DNA of 64,000 bases from Nissolia schottii (GCA_003254905.1 QANU01043359.1:221970-285969); one strand, 5' to 3'; numbered from the stretch's first letter, positions 45,737 through 59,150 are shown. Notes: generated by a model from the letters alone, not told the origin. Numbers and translations are program-made.

Positions 45737-47506
45737 TTATATTTCAAGAACGATATCTGCAACCAGAAAATACAATAGACATGTATTGTTAGAATGGCTG
45801 TAATTAACTTTGTTCCTAGACATCTTGCCACCCTCCTTTAAGATATAGCTTAGTAGGTATTAGTAGACAGAGTAGAAATCACAAATTTTTAAAATTAGCT
45901 AGACTTTACATAATCTAACTCGAGCCATGTTCACTTACTATAAGTTAAAACTTTTTAAGAAAATAAACGATAAATTACTTGAACCAACCAATCTTCAATG
46001 ATAATCAAATAACTCAACCGCTCTATGCTCCCACTTGGCGAGAGAGTAGATGTATGCAAATTTTCACATTTTCACATTCACATTGTTTCTAAAATTTTAA
46101 CCCATAATTTCAATGTCACAATCACAAGTCAATAATACCCTCACTGCTTCACCAAGATCTAGCTTCTCTATCATTAACAAACTAACTAAATAAAGAACTT
46201 ACACTCGGCATCTGTCTTGACCCATTTACATCCATTCCCTGCAGCAGTGGCGAACTCTTCTCCGTCTTCTTCGTCGCCGCCGCCGTCATCATCACCAGAC
46301 TCGCACACCGGTCTGGTTTCCAGGCACTTGCTTGCAAATACCGTTGAGGAAGAGCCTTGGGGATATATCTTTCTCTGAAGTATCGCCCCCAAAATCTGCA
46401 ATCACAAATCAAAGAGCAATTAGAGCAAGATAAACACAAAGAAGGAGTAAAGTTTTAACAATGGGTGACAAACTGAGATCATCATCACACCTTCTCCATC
46501 CTTTGCACCGTGGAGAGTGGATCCTTGGGAAAAGGAGCAGCGGGCTGAAACCCGCTCCTGCACACGAACATCTTCTTGAGAAGAAAAGAGACCGGTTTCT
46601 TCCCAATGCCTTTTCCCCTGCTGCTTGGGGAGATACTAACACGGCTAGTGTATGATTCATCGGAGGAGAACGTCGCCTCTTTCTCTTCCCCTTCGCGTTC
46701 ATCGGATCCCTTGGAGCGCTTATCGGACTCCTCCGCCGGTCCTTGGAGATATGTGCTCAGTTCGTTCCGAAGATTCCCGACTTCTTCGAGCGTGAATTCT
46801 TGCTCGCAGTCCTGAAACGAAGGCGAGTAGTCCTCCGCGGCGGTGGTCGAAGCCCTGTGATCTGAATCTTCTTTCGGATTGTTGGTCCCTAAGGTTCCAA
46901 TTGCAAGGAGTGCCTGGGGCCAGTCATTGAACTCTTCTTTAAGAGGCTCACGTATCATGTAATCTGTTGGGGCCGAAAAAGTAATTAGAAAAAAAAAACC
47001 AGTTGTCAAATTGAATTGGCCCTGGCAATGGTACGAAGCAGTATGAGTTCAATTCTCACCAAACTTGGCTAAAATGAATAATAGTATTTTTCAAGAATTG
47101 AATCTTGTTGATTTGTCAACTTAATCATGGCTCTTTAACTGTTACTTTTCCGATATTTCTTTTCCTAACAAAGCTCAGGTGACATGTTTCTTTTCCTGTG
47201 GGAGTGAGGGGAGGTTAGCCAACACACAGTGCACTCCACAAAAGGCCTAATAATTTTGTGGACATTATTTGTGTGCTGGACGTGCACTATTGTGATCTTT
47301 AACTCTGTGGAGAATAGTTTTTTTTCAATCATTAATTATCTACGTCTAGAAACAAAATTCATGGTCAAGGTTATAATCAGCACTAATTAAACAGTAGCAA
47401 TTAAGTGTGAACGAGGTTGAAAAAGATGATTACGAGTAACTGCAATGGAGCTTGGCTTCTTTTTCCCGTTGTTCCCGTTGAGTCTCTTTTGCATCCATTC
47501 AATAAT
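45737..47506 (-). CDS. LZY-like: LAZY/DRO1/NGR family gravitropism protein, first exon missing (252 aa seen)
   Basis: Controls branch or root angle by linking amyloplast sedimentation to auxin flow; acts at the plasma membrane with RLD proteins. Exons on minus: 47506-47434, 46963-46491, 46395-46203, 45756-45737; phases match, introns GT-AG. Family marks in order: IIEWMQKRLNG (region I), EEFNDWPQALLAIGTLG (the IGT motif), SFLLKKMFVCRSGF, ILGAILQRKIYPQGSSS, and the C-terminus KWVKTDAEYIVLEI, the CCL segment that binds RLDs. An acidic run (GDDDGGGDEEDGEE) precedes it. Relatives begin MK just before the WMQ region, encoded by a tiny first exon. Here the previous exon must end in phase 0, and a donor-like GTATAG stands directly after the single N at 47557, so ATG-AAG probably vanished there. 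Closest to the LZY2-4 (DRO1/NGR) group. Confidence 0.88.
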
Positions 47507-47556
47507 CTGCAAGGAGGACAGATAATCTTTGCTTAGAGAATTCGCAAGGGCTATAC

Positions 47557-47557
47557 N
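47557..47557. other. Single-N join at the LAZY-family first exon
   Basis: The minus strand reads TTGCA-N-GTATAG. A TATA-like CTATTTAAAG lies about 75-85 bp upstream (47632-47641). The start codon is expected in this interval. Confidence 0.7.
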
Positions 47558-49794
47558 TGCAATTTGTAGGAGTGAAAGTGTGCAGTGCACAGATCTCACA
47601 AGGCAAGTCCAGCAGGTGCTTAGCTGCAAGAGGCTTTAAATAGACATACTACATATATTACCAGTGGTTCAAGTTCCCAAACAGCGACTTTTGAAATCTC
47701 TTGATTCCTCCATTCCATCCACAATTTCTTTTTAATTTTTAAGTTCTTGTCTCGTCAGCCAGTTGATTTATTTATTTATTTTTATATGGTGGAAAGGTGG
47801 ATTAAAGTTGATGTAAAACCGATCACTGATCTTAGTTAAATTTAATCTAACAAGGAATGAAGCCTTTAGACAGTTTGTTACGACTCTTGCGATGAACAAA
47901 CAGCAATACTATTTAGTTCGATAATGATTTCACGACAGTGCAACGAAAAACAACTGGTTGAACTTAATTAGATTATAAAAACACGGATAAATGTGGAAAT
48001 TGGTCACCGAACCGATAAAAAAAAGGAAAGAGTGAGGGTTTAAAGCCTTTTCGCACAAATCACACAAGTATTTTTGGAGTCATCAATAATTATGTTTGAA
48101 AAAAATATTCTAGCCATAAAATTTTCTCACACTATATTAGTCTTTTGGATTGATCTCTCTTTAATTTTAATAGACTTAGTCATATCAAAATTTGACACCA
48201 CGGCATCCAAACTCATATTGGATGAGAAGTTAGTTGATCTTTTCTGTTTGTCTTTTAGAAACAAATTTAGAAAGCGAGAGGAGGGGCATTAACTTTGGTA
48301 TGACTTATAATATAATTGTTGCTCAAAAAATGAGTTAGATACAAATTTTATAAATGTATGAGTTGGAAAATTGAAATCGCTATAGTATAAGACGATTTCA
48401 AAATTTTGAAAAAAAGAAAAAAGAAAAAAGGAACTGAAATCGCGATCAGATGTGGCGATTTGTGAGTGCTGAAATTAGGATTAGCTATTGTAGTAATCCA
48501 CAAAAAAATTTTAAATGATGCTGAAATTGTCATGCCTTGTTGTGATTATTGTCATGCCTTGTTGTGATTTCAGTATCGTCGCCCATACAATTATAAATCT
48601 TATATCATATGAATATTACATAGATTTGTTATATTTTAGAAAATAGACTTATAAAAAATCCGTGATAGGATCTCCTTTTCCAAAATTAGTGCATGCATGT
48701 CATGAGTTTAAGTTATACATAAAATTAAGTAGGCTACTAATTAGAAGGGACCATCAACAACAATGGAATTAGGTATGGGCATGTTCTGGCTTATGTGTGT
48801 TCAAATTCAAGTCATTACCAAACATAACATGAGAAATAATAGCACATCAAGAAAACAATTCCCGTTCGGCTCTTTCATCTTTTATGATACGCATGCATGC
48901 ATGATGCATCAGTGTCTTCTTCTACTTGTTTCCTAGCTAGTTTCTTTTCTGTTGTTGTTTTCTTTCATTTATCTCATGTCTTGCTTTGAATTAATCTCAG
49001 ATAATATTATTTGGACAACCAATTAAGGAATGGGTATAAAGAAATTAGTGATAAAAATTTATGCTCATCGGTCTGGCTAGCGACTTCAGGAATTTTGGAA
49101 AAAAAAATAGAAACTTCTAGCATATACTATATTATTTTTATAAAAATATGTTGTGGTATATATGAACCAATATTCGTGATACGACACATGAATGGGACAT
49201 TGATTTGACCATGTATGGTAACGCGGGGTTCACTCCAAATTTCTCTCTCTATTTCAATTGGTCTAAATCATTCGTAAAAAGTTTGTCGTAACAATGCTAG
49301 CTGTTATTTTATTAGTATTAAATTTGGAAAGTTAAATAAAACATAGAGTTTTTTTTACTGTATTATCCTTGCCCATAAACGTATTACCGTAATACCCTTG
49401 TCTGAAAACATATTACAGGACTACCACGGTTTCTGATGACGTGGCACGCCGGGTTGAGATTCGCCAAACGTGTTGGCTAATTGCGTACAAAATAATTTAA
49501 TTTGTTTAATTTGTTTAATTAAAATGTAAGTAAATATTGATATATGTGTTTATGTTAGCACATCGTGGACGGAGAATTCAATACATGCGAAAATCATGGG
49601 TTCTTAAGTAAGTTACAAAAAAACCAATTTTTTTTTTGTAAAAATACCGGGATACTATTTATCGTGCGGACTCATGCGTGCGAGTCCAACTCCTTTCTTA
49701 ACTCTTTTTACCAATACAACAATTACTAAATGTATATAAACACTTAAAATGTTTGTGATCTGTCCAATGTGGGACTTAAATATTTGTGACCCTG
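47558..49794. other. Intergenic region upstream of the LAZY-family gene
   Basis: About 2.2 kb of AT-rich DNA containing the probable promoter near 47630. A GATTTCA/GAAATCG phrase recurs at 48370-48560 (repeat TTGTCATGCCTTGTTGTGAT twice). GCATGCATGCATGATGCATC lies at about 48892-48910. No gene or RNA is supported. Confidence 0.4.
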
Positions 49795-50770
49795 CCTAGT
49801 CGTTTGAATGACCAAAGGTCTGAGTTGTTAATGGAAATCTGGAGCATATTCAACACCATTCCATGCACCACCCTTGGGGCTTTTACTACAGTTTCCAACA
49901 ACCACTACAACTTATTTTCAACTTCAAGAAAACATAAAATCATACATGCATCGTTAACATAGCGCCTATTGCATAATACATTATATTTTCATATATTACA
50001 TACAACACTTAAAGATCACCAAAGAGGTGCGAGGTGCGAGGTGAGTAAGCTAGGTTTTACCCACTTCCTAAGTTTTTGTTGATGGTGAGCGTGGTGAGAA
50101 GAAGTTTCCACGAGTGCTTGGCTTTTTCCTGCTACGTCAGCGTAATGACAGAGTGCACGAACAGACCGTATTTTGGAGAGAGTTCCCAAATGAATTGGAA
50201 GCACCACAGATGGCCTATTTATAGGCTTATGTCTGTGGCCTTGCTCTTCAATTTGGCCAATTTTGGCCCAAAAATTAAAAGAAAAAGAAATGGAAAAGTA
50301 GGATCATTAACTTGTCATGAATAGTGACATTTAGGATAGACTTTGCTGACTTTTGTTGCACAAGTGTGTGTGTGCCGTGTGATTTTGGTCTCCTAGCTGT
50401 GCACTTGCTTCTTCTAATTTTGCAATATAATTTTGATCGTATTTGACCGTGTTTGATCGTTAACTATTCGTGTGCGGATGTTCTAACAATTATCCGGACA
50501 CACCATCTTGATCTAGTAATTTTTCTAATATGGAATTTAAGTTAATCTAAGGTATTCGTAAATTTACTTTCATAAATGTGCGTAATTAAATTTAGGCGAT
50601 GATCGAAAATCGGTTCAGACCTCGCGAAATCCCGCGAGAACACGAAACCATTATTTTGACTAGTATTTTTGGAAGATACATCTTATGATTTAATTTTTCA
50701 GCCTCAATAATTGGCTTGTATTTATTTATTACGAGAAATCCTTCGTAAGGGAAAAAATCGGGATGTTACA
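49795..50770 (-). mobile_element. Long-LTR family, 5' ~1 kb of an LTR, copy E
   Basis: From 50770 the minus strand starts TGTAACATCCCGATTTTTTC. The TATA box is at 50223-50214, donor-like GTGG|GTAAAA at 50060-50059, and a TCATTCAAACGA-type unit at 49800-49815 marks the start of the minisatellite. The copy is truncated there, so the ORF part is missing. Confidence 0.7.
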
Positions 50771-51600
50771 CACCACGCATTACACACTGTCACCCCCACT
50801 CTTGCCATTGTTACCCTCACCACTAAGCCAGACCCCCACTGCCACCACCATCGCCTCCTGCCACTGAGCCACCACCATTGTAATTGATTTTATATTATTT
50901 TTTTTTTTGCTTTTTTATTTTACCTCTAGTTGTTATTTGCTTTTTATGTGAGTTAGGGACTGAGTTTGAGGTTAAGGCATATTTCTAATTATTATATTTG
51001 GACCTAATTTTATTGATGTATGTTAGGGTTAATGTTTAGATCTAGTATGTGTGATTAGGGTTAAGAATTTTGATTTGTGGGTTAGGGTTTTGACCTATAG
51101 GTTAAGGTTTTTTTATTTGATTTTTTTTCCAAATATGGCAGACCAAAACTCACGTTGAGCCACCACTGACCCGTTGAACGCCATCGCCATCATCAATTTT
51201 AGAGGTTGACCAATTGGTGGAATACCTCAAAACTTGAACTTCTCGTGTAGAACGATTGGTTATGGAATTGGAAAGGCATAATTTGCTGCAAGTTGAGCCT
51301 CGTCAGTTGTACAAGCTAAATGGTGATAGGCAATTAGATGACAAACATTCATCAACTTAGGTTTTAGGGATTTTAGGGTTATTTATTGGGAATATAATTG
51401 GAGGAGGTAACCGCTCTTCATTTCAAAGTAGAGGATCATGCTTGTTTCTCAATCCTTTCAGATCCAGAAATCCTTGATCCTCTATGGTAAAGAAGAAAAA
51501 AAAAACCCACCAGATGATGTACCAATTTTGAATAAATTAAAATTTAATATCTTAGGATTTAGGGTTTGAAGTTATGTAAGAGATGATAAATAATAGTTAA
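50771..51600. other. Unassigned repetitive-looking DNA
   Basis: A CCACCACC-rich stretch (50770-50880) and TTAGGGTT-like phrases (51020-51110; 51355-51375) are visible. No gene, RNA or clear transposon borders. Confidence 0.3.
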
Positions 51601-51923
51601 TGATATTTATATTAATTTATTGTGTTTGGGTAATTTCTTTATTAGTTTACAATGTGAAATAATAAATAATTGAAAAAACAATTTGCTAATTAACAACAAC
51701 ATACTCCATTGGTAACTCAAGCTACAGGTGAACTTGTTTCCGATGAACTTGGCTGTCGGCAGAGACCGCGACGGATTCCAAAATTTGTTGGTGACGACTG
51801 CCAAGTAGAAACTTACCAATGGATTCTGGAAGTCAATAAACCCGTCAATAGCTCTTTAAACTGTTAGTAATATACATAAATGCAATGGTAATTTCATCAC
51901 TATTGGATGATTTTCTAGTAGTG
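51601..51923. mobile_element. CACTA-type transposon terminus
   Basis: The sequence ends TGATTTTCTAGTAGTG at 51923; its reverse complement CACTACTAGAAAATC is the usual plant CACTA start. Upstream there are subterminal-like phrases (TTACCAATGGATT, CCGTCAATAG). I found no partner end and no transposase, so this is a fragment. The left limit is arbitrary. Confidence 0.4.
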
Positions 51924-52435
51924 ATTAGCAAATGCGACTAGTTTCTTAATCTCTAATATTAACCCTAATCCACTCACTAATCACTCTTACACTAATGGGG
52001 AAAGAACAAAAGGAATTATGATAATCTTTTCCCTAGATGGCTAAAATTCCTTTTATTTGTTTTTATTTGCTTTACTTTTTTGGACAAATAGTATATATTC
52101 TCTCTTACTTTTGTACTGTACAACCTTGTCTTTTTGTTCCTCATAACAAACAAATTTCATATTATCCCCGAAAACACCTAGGACATTTTGGCACCACCAG
52201 CATTCCATAATTTTATTTTGATTTCCTAATCAACTCAACATTTTTTTATCTTCTTTCTTTGTTCTCTTCACCACCTAATAACACCCTCAAATATTTCTCT
52301 TTTTTATCACGTCCTTCACAAAAAACAGAGCTCTCATCCTAAGCTACACATTGCAAATTCAATATTCATGTTTTTGTTCTTCCTACCATGTCTCTGTGTT
52401 ATTTTTCCTATTTATGAAGTCTAGGTGTTGAAAGA
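51924..52435. other. AT-rich spacer
   Basis: No gene, RNA or repeat ends recognised. Confidence 0.4.
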
Positions 52436-52640
52436 CTGAAGATAAATAAAATTTTTGCAATCAATGGGAATCAGCTAAAGATCTATCATGAAACTCCTAT
52501 GGACCTCAGGGTGGAATTAGAGGTGTAATTAGTTGTAGTCATTTGACATCAATGAGGAGTTTACTCATCCAACTTAGCGAAGTTAAACCAAAATGCTCGA
52601 TGGGAGACAACCCACTGCTAGTAAGTATTTCTTTTATGTC
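52436..52640 (+). pseudogene. Athila-like Ty3/gypsy relic: pol C-terminus and 3' leader
   Basis: The plus frame reads KINKIFAINGNQLKIYHE and stops at 52528. F.(V/I)NG..LK.Y is the usual end of Athila/Tat polyproteins. About 70 bp after the stop, GATGGGAGACAACCCACTG resembles the conserved GGGAGGCAACCCA block that follows pol in Athila elements. No other domain is present nearby. Confidence 0.5.
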
Positions 52641-55093
52641 TTATACTCATTTTTTTTGCATTTTTCCCTGCTCTAGTGACCATTGTAGCCATCACAATTC
52701 TCAAAATGAGCACATGGAGAATTTCTTACATAAAAATAATAAAAAGGGAACCCTAAGTGAAACACATTGTTTCACTTAACGTATCATCGCAGTTCGCCCG
52801 AGTACAACATTAGATGTTGCAACCTTCATATACCTTCATATACACATTTTCTTTACTTCTTTCTCACTTTTGCTTCAACCTTCTCTATCCTTTTCACTAT
52901 CTTCTCCTCCGTCTCTTTTTTTGACAACTTCATTCCATTAACCACAGACTTCACTACTTCACCTATACACTTTATTCACTCACCATAAACCACCATTTCA
53001 TCTTTATCCTCATTTTCATCAACTTCCCATTCATTGCATTTTCAAGTTTCGTGATCATCCTGAGGTTTGTAGTTTCTTTTACATTCTCCCTTTCTTTTAT
53101 TGGTTGTTCTGCATTTTGATTGGGAAATTTGTTGTTATAAATTGTTGTTTTAAGGGTGTGGCTTAATTGTGCATATCAACGATTTGATGAACTGCATAGA
53201 TGAAAATTTTTGTTTGTGAAATTGTTTTTACTTCATATATTGAGTCACTACACTATTGTCATTAAATTTTACTTATGTTTCTACTATCTTAAAGGATGTG
53301 ATTCATGAACGTTTTCTCTTTTGTAGTTATGGCATCCAAAGGTTCTACATGTTGGGTCAAGCGTGGGAGGAACCTCCACTCCTGCAGATTGTTGCCCCTT
53401 AAGACAGTGCACGCTTCTGTTTGAGACAGGCTGAGCAGAAGTGAACACATGATGAGGAGTTGCCCTCTCCTATAGGAATGCCTCGTTGATTTGTTTGACC
53501 CATGCAATCATGGGCAACAGGTTGGACAACAGATCATAAAAATCATAGAAGAAAAAGGGTTGATTTTTTTTATTTTGCTGAATGACCCATTGTAGCAGTT
53601 GTTCATGAGTTTTATGCAAAACGGGAGTCCACGTTGTAGCATGTTGTGTTCCTTTGGGGTTACACCATCCCTATCAACCCACATTCCCTTTGACACCATT
53701 CGAGGATCCCAAAAACCCATGAGGACCAATAGCCTGATGACCTTGAGAGGCTTAACAAGGAGGCACAACCACAAGACTTAGAGGATATTAAGAATACAAT
53801 CACTTATCACGCATAGAGTGGGTGTACAAACCATAAGGGCAACCATTGTATCTCTTCGGTAAGTACTTGAAGTTGGAAGCTCGAGCTTGTATGAAGCTGA
53901 TGTTCTCTCATATTACCCCCTAACTCGTACATTAGTGAGATCATTATTAAGCAAGTTTTTCTCATTTACTGCTTGATAACATGAAGGTAATTCTTTCTAC
54001 CCTGCCTCATCTGCTGTTGTATGCAGTCAATCAACCATGATAAGTCCTACAATGACATTCCATACCCTCCTTGATCACCACCATGGATGTTGTAGCAAAG
54101 GTGACCTTTCTACCCACAGATAAGAGACTTCTAGCCAAGAAGGCCATCACTCTACAGAACCTACTACCTTCTAACTCCAAGGCTCAAAAGAAGGCTCAAG
54201 CAGATGCTTTGTGTCAAAAAATGAGGCTCGTTGTGTGGTATTGGTATGGAAACCAATGCATCCTTTTGAGAAGGATGTAATGTTATTAAACTTGGCCTGA
54301 CCCGACCAGGTTGGCCTAGAAATTGGTGACCCAGCCAGTTAACTGAGTTAGGTGAGCCAGCAAATCGAATATGCAATTGACCTGGATAAGTGATAATGAG
54401 CTCAAAAATCCAATTTTGGTGGATAGTGAATTCGAGCCCTTGACCACAAGGACATGTCATGTACTCTTTGCCACTAGAACATAAACTTGGGTTGTGTCTA
54501 TACATTCCGATAATTATATATAATATATCTCTTATGTTTTAAAATTTTAATTATTAATATCATTTCATTATATTTCATACCAAAAATGTGTTGAGTTGTT
54601 AATTATTTATGTATTTCAATATATTAATTTGAGTTTTAATATACTTAAATATATTTATTTTATTATTTTACTATACCCAGTTCAATGAGTGACCTGGTGA
54701 TCACTTGGTTGGACCAGCGACCTAGTGACCTGATGGGGTGGCTTGCACATACACCTCTACTTTCGTAAGCCCTATGGCCGTAAGCTTACTTATCCATATG
54801 CTTTCTCCATCTTGGCCTTATTACAACCCAATGAAGACCTCTTGATTCATTTCATGTGTGTGTTGGATGCATGACAACTTAAATGAAGGGAAAGCCTATG
54901 GAGGCGATCCTTGTGGGTGTTTGAGAGCATAAAAACTCCCATACACTTGAGTGATGAACGAAACACATACTATCCTGGTGAGCCCAATTTATCATTCATT
55001 CATGCTCATGATGCTCTAGTGACGTTGAACTCTTTGTGTGATTCTTTGTGATGCTAGCTATCACTATCTTGAACACTATTTGGAGGCAGCAGT
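52641..55093. other. Intergenic, probably decayed retroelement DNA
   Basis: A GACC/TGACC-rich block (54295-54375) and a related one (54680-54730) flank an AT-rich core, perhaps a decayed element. Short frames at 53599-53781 and 54071-54280 show no known domain. Nothing gene-like could be supported. Confidence 0.3.
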
Positions 55094-58000
55094 TGTAACA
55101 TCTTGCTTTTCCTTAGTAAAGATTTCGCAACATAAATAAATATATGAGCCATTTAGTTAGAATAGAAATCTAAATCACCAATTCTCTTATCAAAAGTGTC
55201 CATTAAGGTAATAGTTTACGATCTCGCAAAATTTCGCAAAAACGGGATCGATTACCTTTTGCCACCGGAATTTAACTACGCCTCAAAGATATCCGTAAAA
55301 CACACTTTTAAGAAATTTGAGTTACGAATACCTTGGATTAAGTTAAATTCCTTATTAGAAAAATTAGCAGATAAAGATTATGTGTTCATAAAATTTTTAG
55401 GACGTTCGGACACAAATAGCTAATGACCAAACATGACCAAACACGAGCCAAGAAACAAACACACACATGGCATAAAACACAAACACACACACACCGGCCA
55501 CACACTTGGCCAAAATCAAGAAGACCAATACAAAAAGCAAAGGGTGCAAGTCAACTAAGCTTATCCTTAATTATTCTTATCTTATTTTCTTTTTCATTTA
55601 TTTTTGGCCCAAAATTGGCCAAAGGCCCATGGCCTTATTGCCTATAAATAGGCAGGCCATTTGGCTTAAAAACTTTAGAATATAGCCCTCTTGAGCTCAC
55701 TCGTATCATGTACTCGTTCGTTGCTCGCACGTAGCAGAAGAACTAAACTTCACTACACGGCTTTGTTGCGATTTTCCCTCATCTTTTCCTTTAAGAAACC
55801 ATGGTCCTCACCACCTTATCCTCTCAAATTTTCCTTGGTTTTCCATAGGGAAACCCTAGCTTACCTATCCTAGGATACCGTCCTTGACAAGTCAAGCAAG
55901 CGTTGGAAACACCATCGTTACCAGGCTTGAGAAATTTTCTACAAGTGGGTAACCTTGGAAAGATCACTACTTAGTGATTTATATGTGTTTCTTGTTATTT
56001 GTATGTTGTTATAATTGTGATTGTTTGTTTGGGAAACTGCTAGTGTGTAGCTGTGGCTTGATTTCGGATATATGCGTACCTAAGGTCAAATAAGTGTTTT
56101 GATATGAAAATTATGATTTTGAGAGTGTTTTTAAAAGGAGCTGTGATATGAAGGCTAGGTTTTGAGGGACTGTGGAAGAGGATTAGGGAAAAGATTTGAG
56201 AAATGGGAGAAAAGCTCAAATAAGTAAGCTTGTTCCTAGGGTTTTCTTTCAAACCGTTGAGCGCATTAGGGTTTCCACTGAGCGGCCTCCACGTTCCAGT
56301 GGCCGCTGAGCGAACCTGAAGAGGCCGTTGAGCGCCCTGAAAACCCTAGCTGCTAAGCTACCCTAAGGAGGCCGTTTAGCGATTGAAGAAATTCCCAAGG
56401 GTACTAAGATCCCAACAAGCACTAAGGCACCATAAGTTACACATGGAAATTGTATGTGATTACTTGTATAGATGGTGCATACTCCTTATACTGCATCATG
56501 AGGATTGGGTTGTCATTGGAATGTTAGGACAACCTTAGATAACTAGACGGATAATCACTTAACTAATAAAAGATCATAATTGAACATAGGGAACAAAGAG
56601 AGACCTTAAGAAGGTTTCGGCCACAAGAGGCTCAGAATACCTTGAAGAGATATATATACACACACACACACACACACATACATATGTAGTTATATGAATA
56701 TGTAAATCTCCTCTCTTGGCACGTCTATAGCAAGCCCCTCGCCAATTCGATAAGAAGGATTGGTTAATGATTTAAATGCAGGCTTAGACCTGATCTTATA
56801 GCAAAGTCAAGATGAAAAGATAAGCATATAGAGAAGTAACATCACAAATAAGTCTGAGGCGCCAAGAACGCATAAAGGGCCCAAAGGAATGATGAGGAAG
56901 TACGAGTCCACTCTTGGTCATGTCGAGAGGGAGGCCCCTCGCCATCCCGCAAGGTGGATGGTTATTCATTATTGGTGGTCGATGAAGTATGCTAAAAGCA
57001 TCTGTGGTTCACTATCACTCAGGTAACAGCGTTGCCTGGTCGTCATCAATACGAAAGTTAGAAGCAGGTTGTAATTGAATAGGACGACGGTTCCACGGTA
57101 TACGAAGGAGGAATGACATGATGCAACAAGAAGGACACTGCCCCAATGCGCGTAAGAGAAACTCCAATTCCCTCATGCATAAGTTTGTGATATGTGTATG
57201 TATATATGTATGTATATGATAAGGCAATGTTGGGAGACCAAGGTTTCACTAGACGGCCTCCATAAGGTTATGAGAAACAAGAATATGCGAGCGCGTTACA
57301 CAAGCAGATAGGATTAATAAGCACGGTAAGCTTTCTTTGGAGAAGTAATGCAAAGACTAGCTAGCTTTCCAGGCCACCAGTAAAGTAGATAAAGCTGCTC
57401 AGGATTAGAAAGAAATAAAATAAGTAGTAAATGTTAGCATGCATGACACTTAGAGACCTCCTGAGCGGCCTGGATCATAACTGAATTAAAAATGAGCAAT
57501 CCTACACTTAAGGTTTCCCACAGAGGACGCAACTTTCTCACTCCCACTTGTTTATGACTCCAAGAACCCCCGATGAATTCTCCGCAGGGCAGTGAGCTAA
57601 AGATTCTAGGCGTCAGCGTGTGGATTAACCCCATCACCGAGGTCATCACGGAGGCGTATACCTATCTACCAGCTCATGCTTTTGATGCCCCTCTATCGAT
57701 TTTAGCGCCCTCCTCGAGTCCGTCCATGGGCCCTAACAAGCCACCTCCTACGCCTACTTCTGTCAACGAATCAGAAGCTGCACCTTATGAGAGGGATGTT
57801 GAGGTGGACCCAAACTCCATACACCCCAAGTACCAGCCTCGACCTTTCAAGTGCAAACCTAGAAAGCATGTTTTTCCTCCAATCCGACGACGATTGGCTC
57901 CTTGGACACAGGATGATGCATCATGACCTTCCTCGAGACCACCAGGGTTATTCACCATCCAAAAATCCACTAGGGAATCGGAGGAAGTGGATGACTCACC

Positions 58001-58570
58001 AGTCTACACCTCCCCTGAAGAAGATGAGGAGGAGGAAGAGTGGTAGAGTCAGAGGAAGACTCGGAAGAGCCTTAGAAATACACCCCTTGAAACCACAGCG
58101 CAGTTCGAAAGACCCACTGTGAGCCATTTTGTACGCGCCAAATGAATAGTATTCCATTTGCCCTTAGTTTGTATACTTGAAATGTAACCTAAATGAAACT
58201 ATATGTAATTATTACTAGATGACGTACGTGAAACATGTCTATGATGTTGTAATATGATGTTGTAAATGGACCGTGTCTATTGCCTTACTTTGGAGATTGC
58301 TTATCTACCCTGCTTAACTGTTATGTTAAGGTTGTGAGAACCTCTAAGCCCAAGGCTCTATTGCTTGTACTATATGTTCTATTCTACCCGTGGCTCCTAC
58401 TTTACACATTAAACAAACGAAAGAAAAAGCTTTAAATCGGTCCATATTTTTGGTAATAAGTATTTTCAAAGGAATTATAGGACTAAAGGTATTATTCCCA
58501 CCAAAGTAGTTAACAACCTAGTAAGCATGATTTATGACTTAAGCATAACTGACTAACTAGGGGTGTTACA
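55094..58570 (+). mobile_element. Long-LTR Ty3/gypsy family, full-length LTR, copy C
   Basis: TGTAACATCTTG at 55094 to GGGGTGTTACA at 58570, 3477 bp. TATA box 55642-55650; donor-like AAGTGG|GTAACC at 55949; GCTGAGCG/GTTGAGCG units 56260-56375; ATCATGAGGATT box about 56508; acceptor-like region TTTATGACTCCAAG about 57551-57564; ORF from 57573. Flanking five bases differ (GCAGT and ACTAT), so no target duplication; the LTR may come from a rearranged element. (CA)n at 56659-56678. Confidence 0.85.
57573..57926 (+). CDS. LTR-internal ORF, copy C (117 aa, tail in another frame)
   Basis: Shares WINPITEVITEAYTYLPA with copy A2 and APYERDVEVDP plus RRRLAPWTQDD with copy B. It stops at 57926. In another frame the following bases encode ESEEVDDSPVYTSPEEDEEE, the family acidic tail, so a frameshift and stop have separated it. 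Between copies B and C several codon differences in the shared block are synonymous. Function unknown. Confidence 0.4.
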   Translation: MNSPQGSELKILGVSVWINPITEVITEAYTYLPAHAFDAPLSILAPSSSPSMGPNKPPPTPTSVNESEAAPYERDVEVDPNSIHPKYQPRPFKCKPRKHVFPPIRRRLAPWTQDDAS

Positions 58571-59142
58571 ACTATTGAAGGACATGATGGAGGAGGAGAG
58601 AGAATTTGAGTGGTGTCGTCAATGGCAGTGTAGCGGTGTACGTGAAAATAATTGAGGGAGTGAGACGACGTATGTGAGACAACATGAAAATAAAGAGAGA
58701 GGGAAATGAGGCAATTGGAGAGAGAAAATAGAGATATTGTGAGAAATTGGAGAGAGAAATAACAAATTAAAATATAATTAATAGGAGAGAAAAATCTAAA
58801 TTTTTATACGTATAAAAGGTTTGTTGGCTGCATGGTGACATCAAATTTAGTGTACACAAAGACTTTTTCATTACAATATAATCCTGGTATTAGAAGAAAA
58901 CATTTAAATACATTCGCTTTTTTTTTTCTTTCTTTAATTACAATATTCCTCTTTTTTTCTTTAATTACAATATTCCTCGCCCAAAATACCTTAAAACATT
59001 ATGGTAAATCCTAAAAAGGCAAACTATATTTGTACAGAATTTATATAATTCTAGAAACTAGCAAATATAACCATGCAAAGTCACCTACCCCAGAACAGCA
59101 AACTTTGGAGAAGTGCATGAACCAAGACACAATTACCTGGCT
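58571..59142. other. 5' flank of the BAHD gene
   Basis: AT-rich, with a GA-rich stretch at 58590-58790 and a repeated TTTCTTTAATTACAATATTCCTC at about 58929-58978. No gene. Confidence 0.4.
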
Positions 59143-59150
59143 TTATATAA
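59143..59150 (+). promoter_or_regulatory. TATA box of the BAHD acyltransferase gene
   Basis: TTATATAA, 69-76 bp before the ATG at 59219. It implies a 5' UTR of about 40 bases and excludes the in-frame ATG at 59030, which lies upstream of it. Confidence 0.65.

Noticed and set aside
51895..51926. Hairpin ATCACTA...TAGTGAT as a small RNA or terminator
   Set aside because: Better explained by the CACTA terminus; stem is short and no miRNA-like arm is visible.
53508..53781. Opposed frames at 53508-53781 as a gene
   Set aside because: No domain, no splice logic, both strands open by chance; likely retroelement debris.
55094..58570. Copy C as a solo LTR with target duplication
   Set aside because: Ends are clear, but flanks GCAGT and ACTAT do not match, so a clean solo insertion is not supported.
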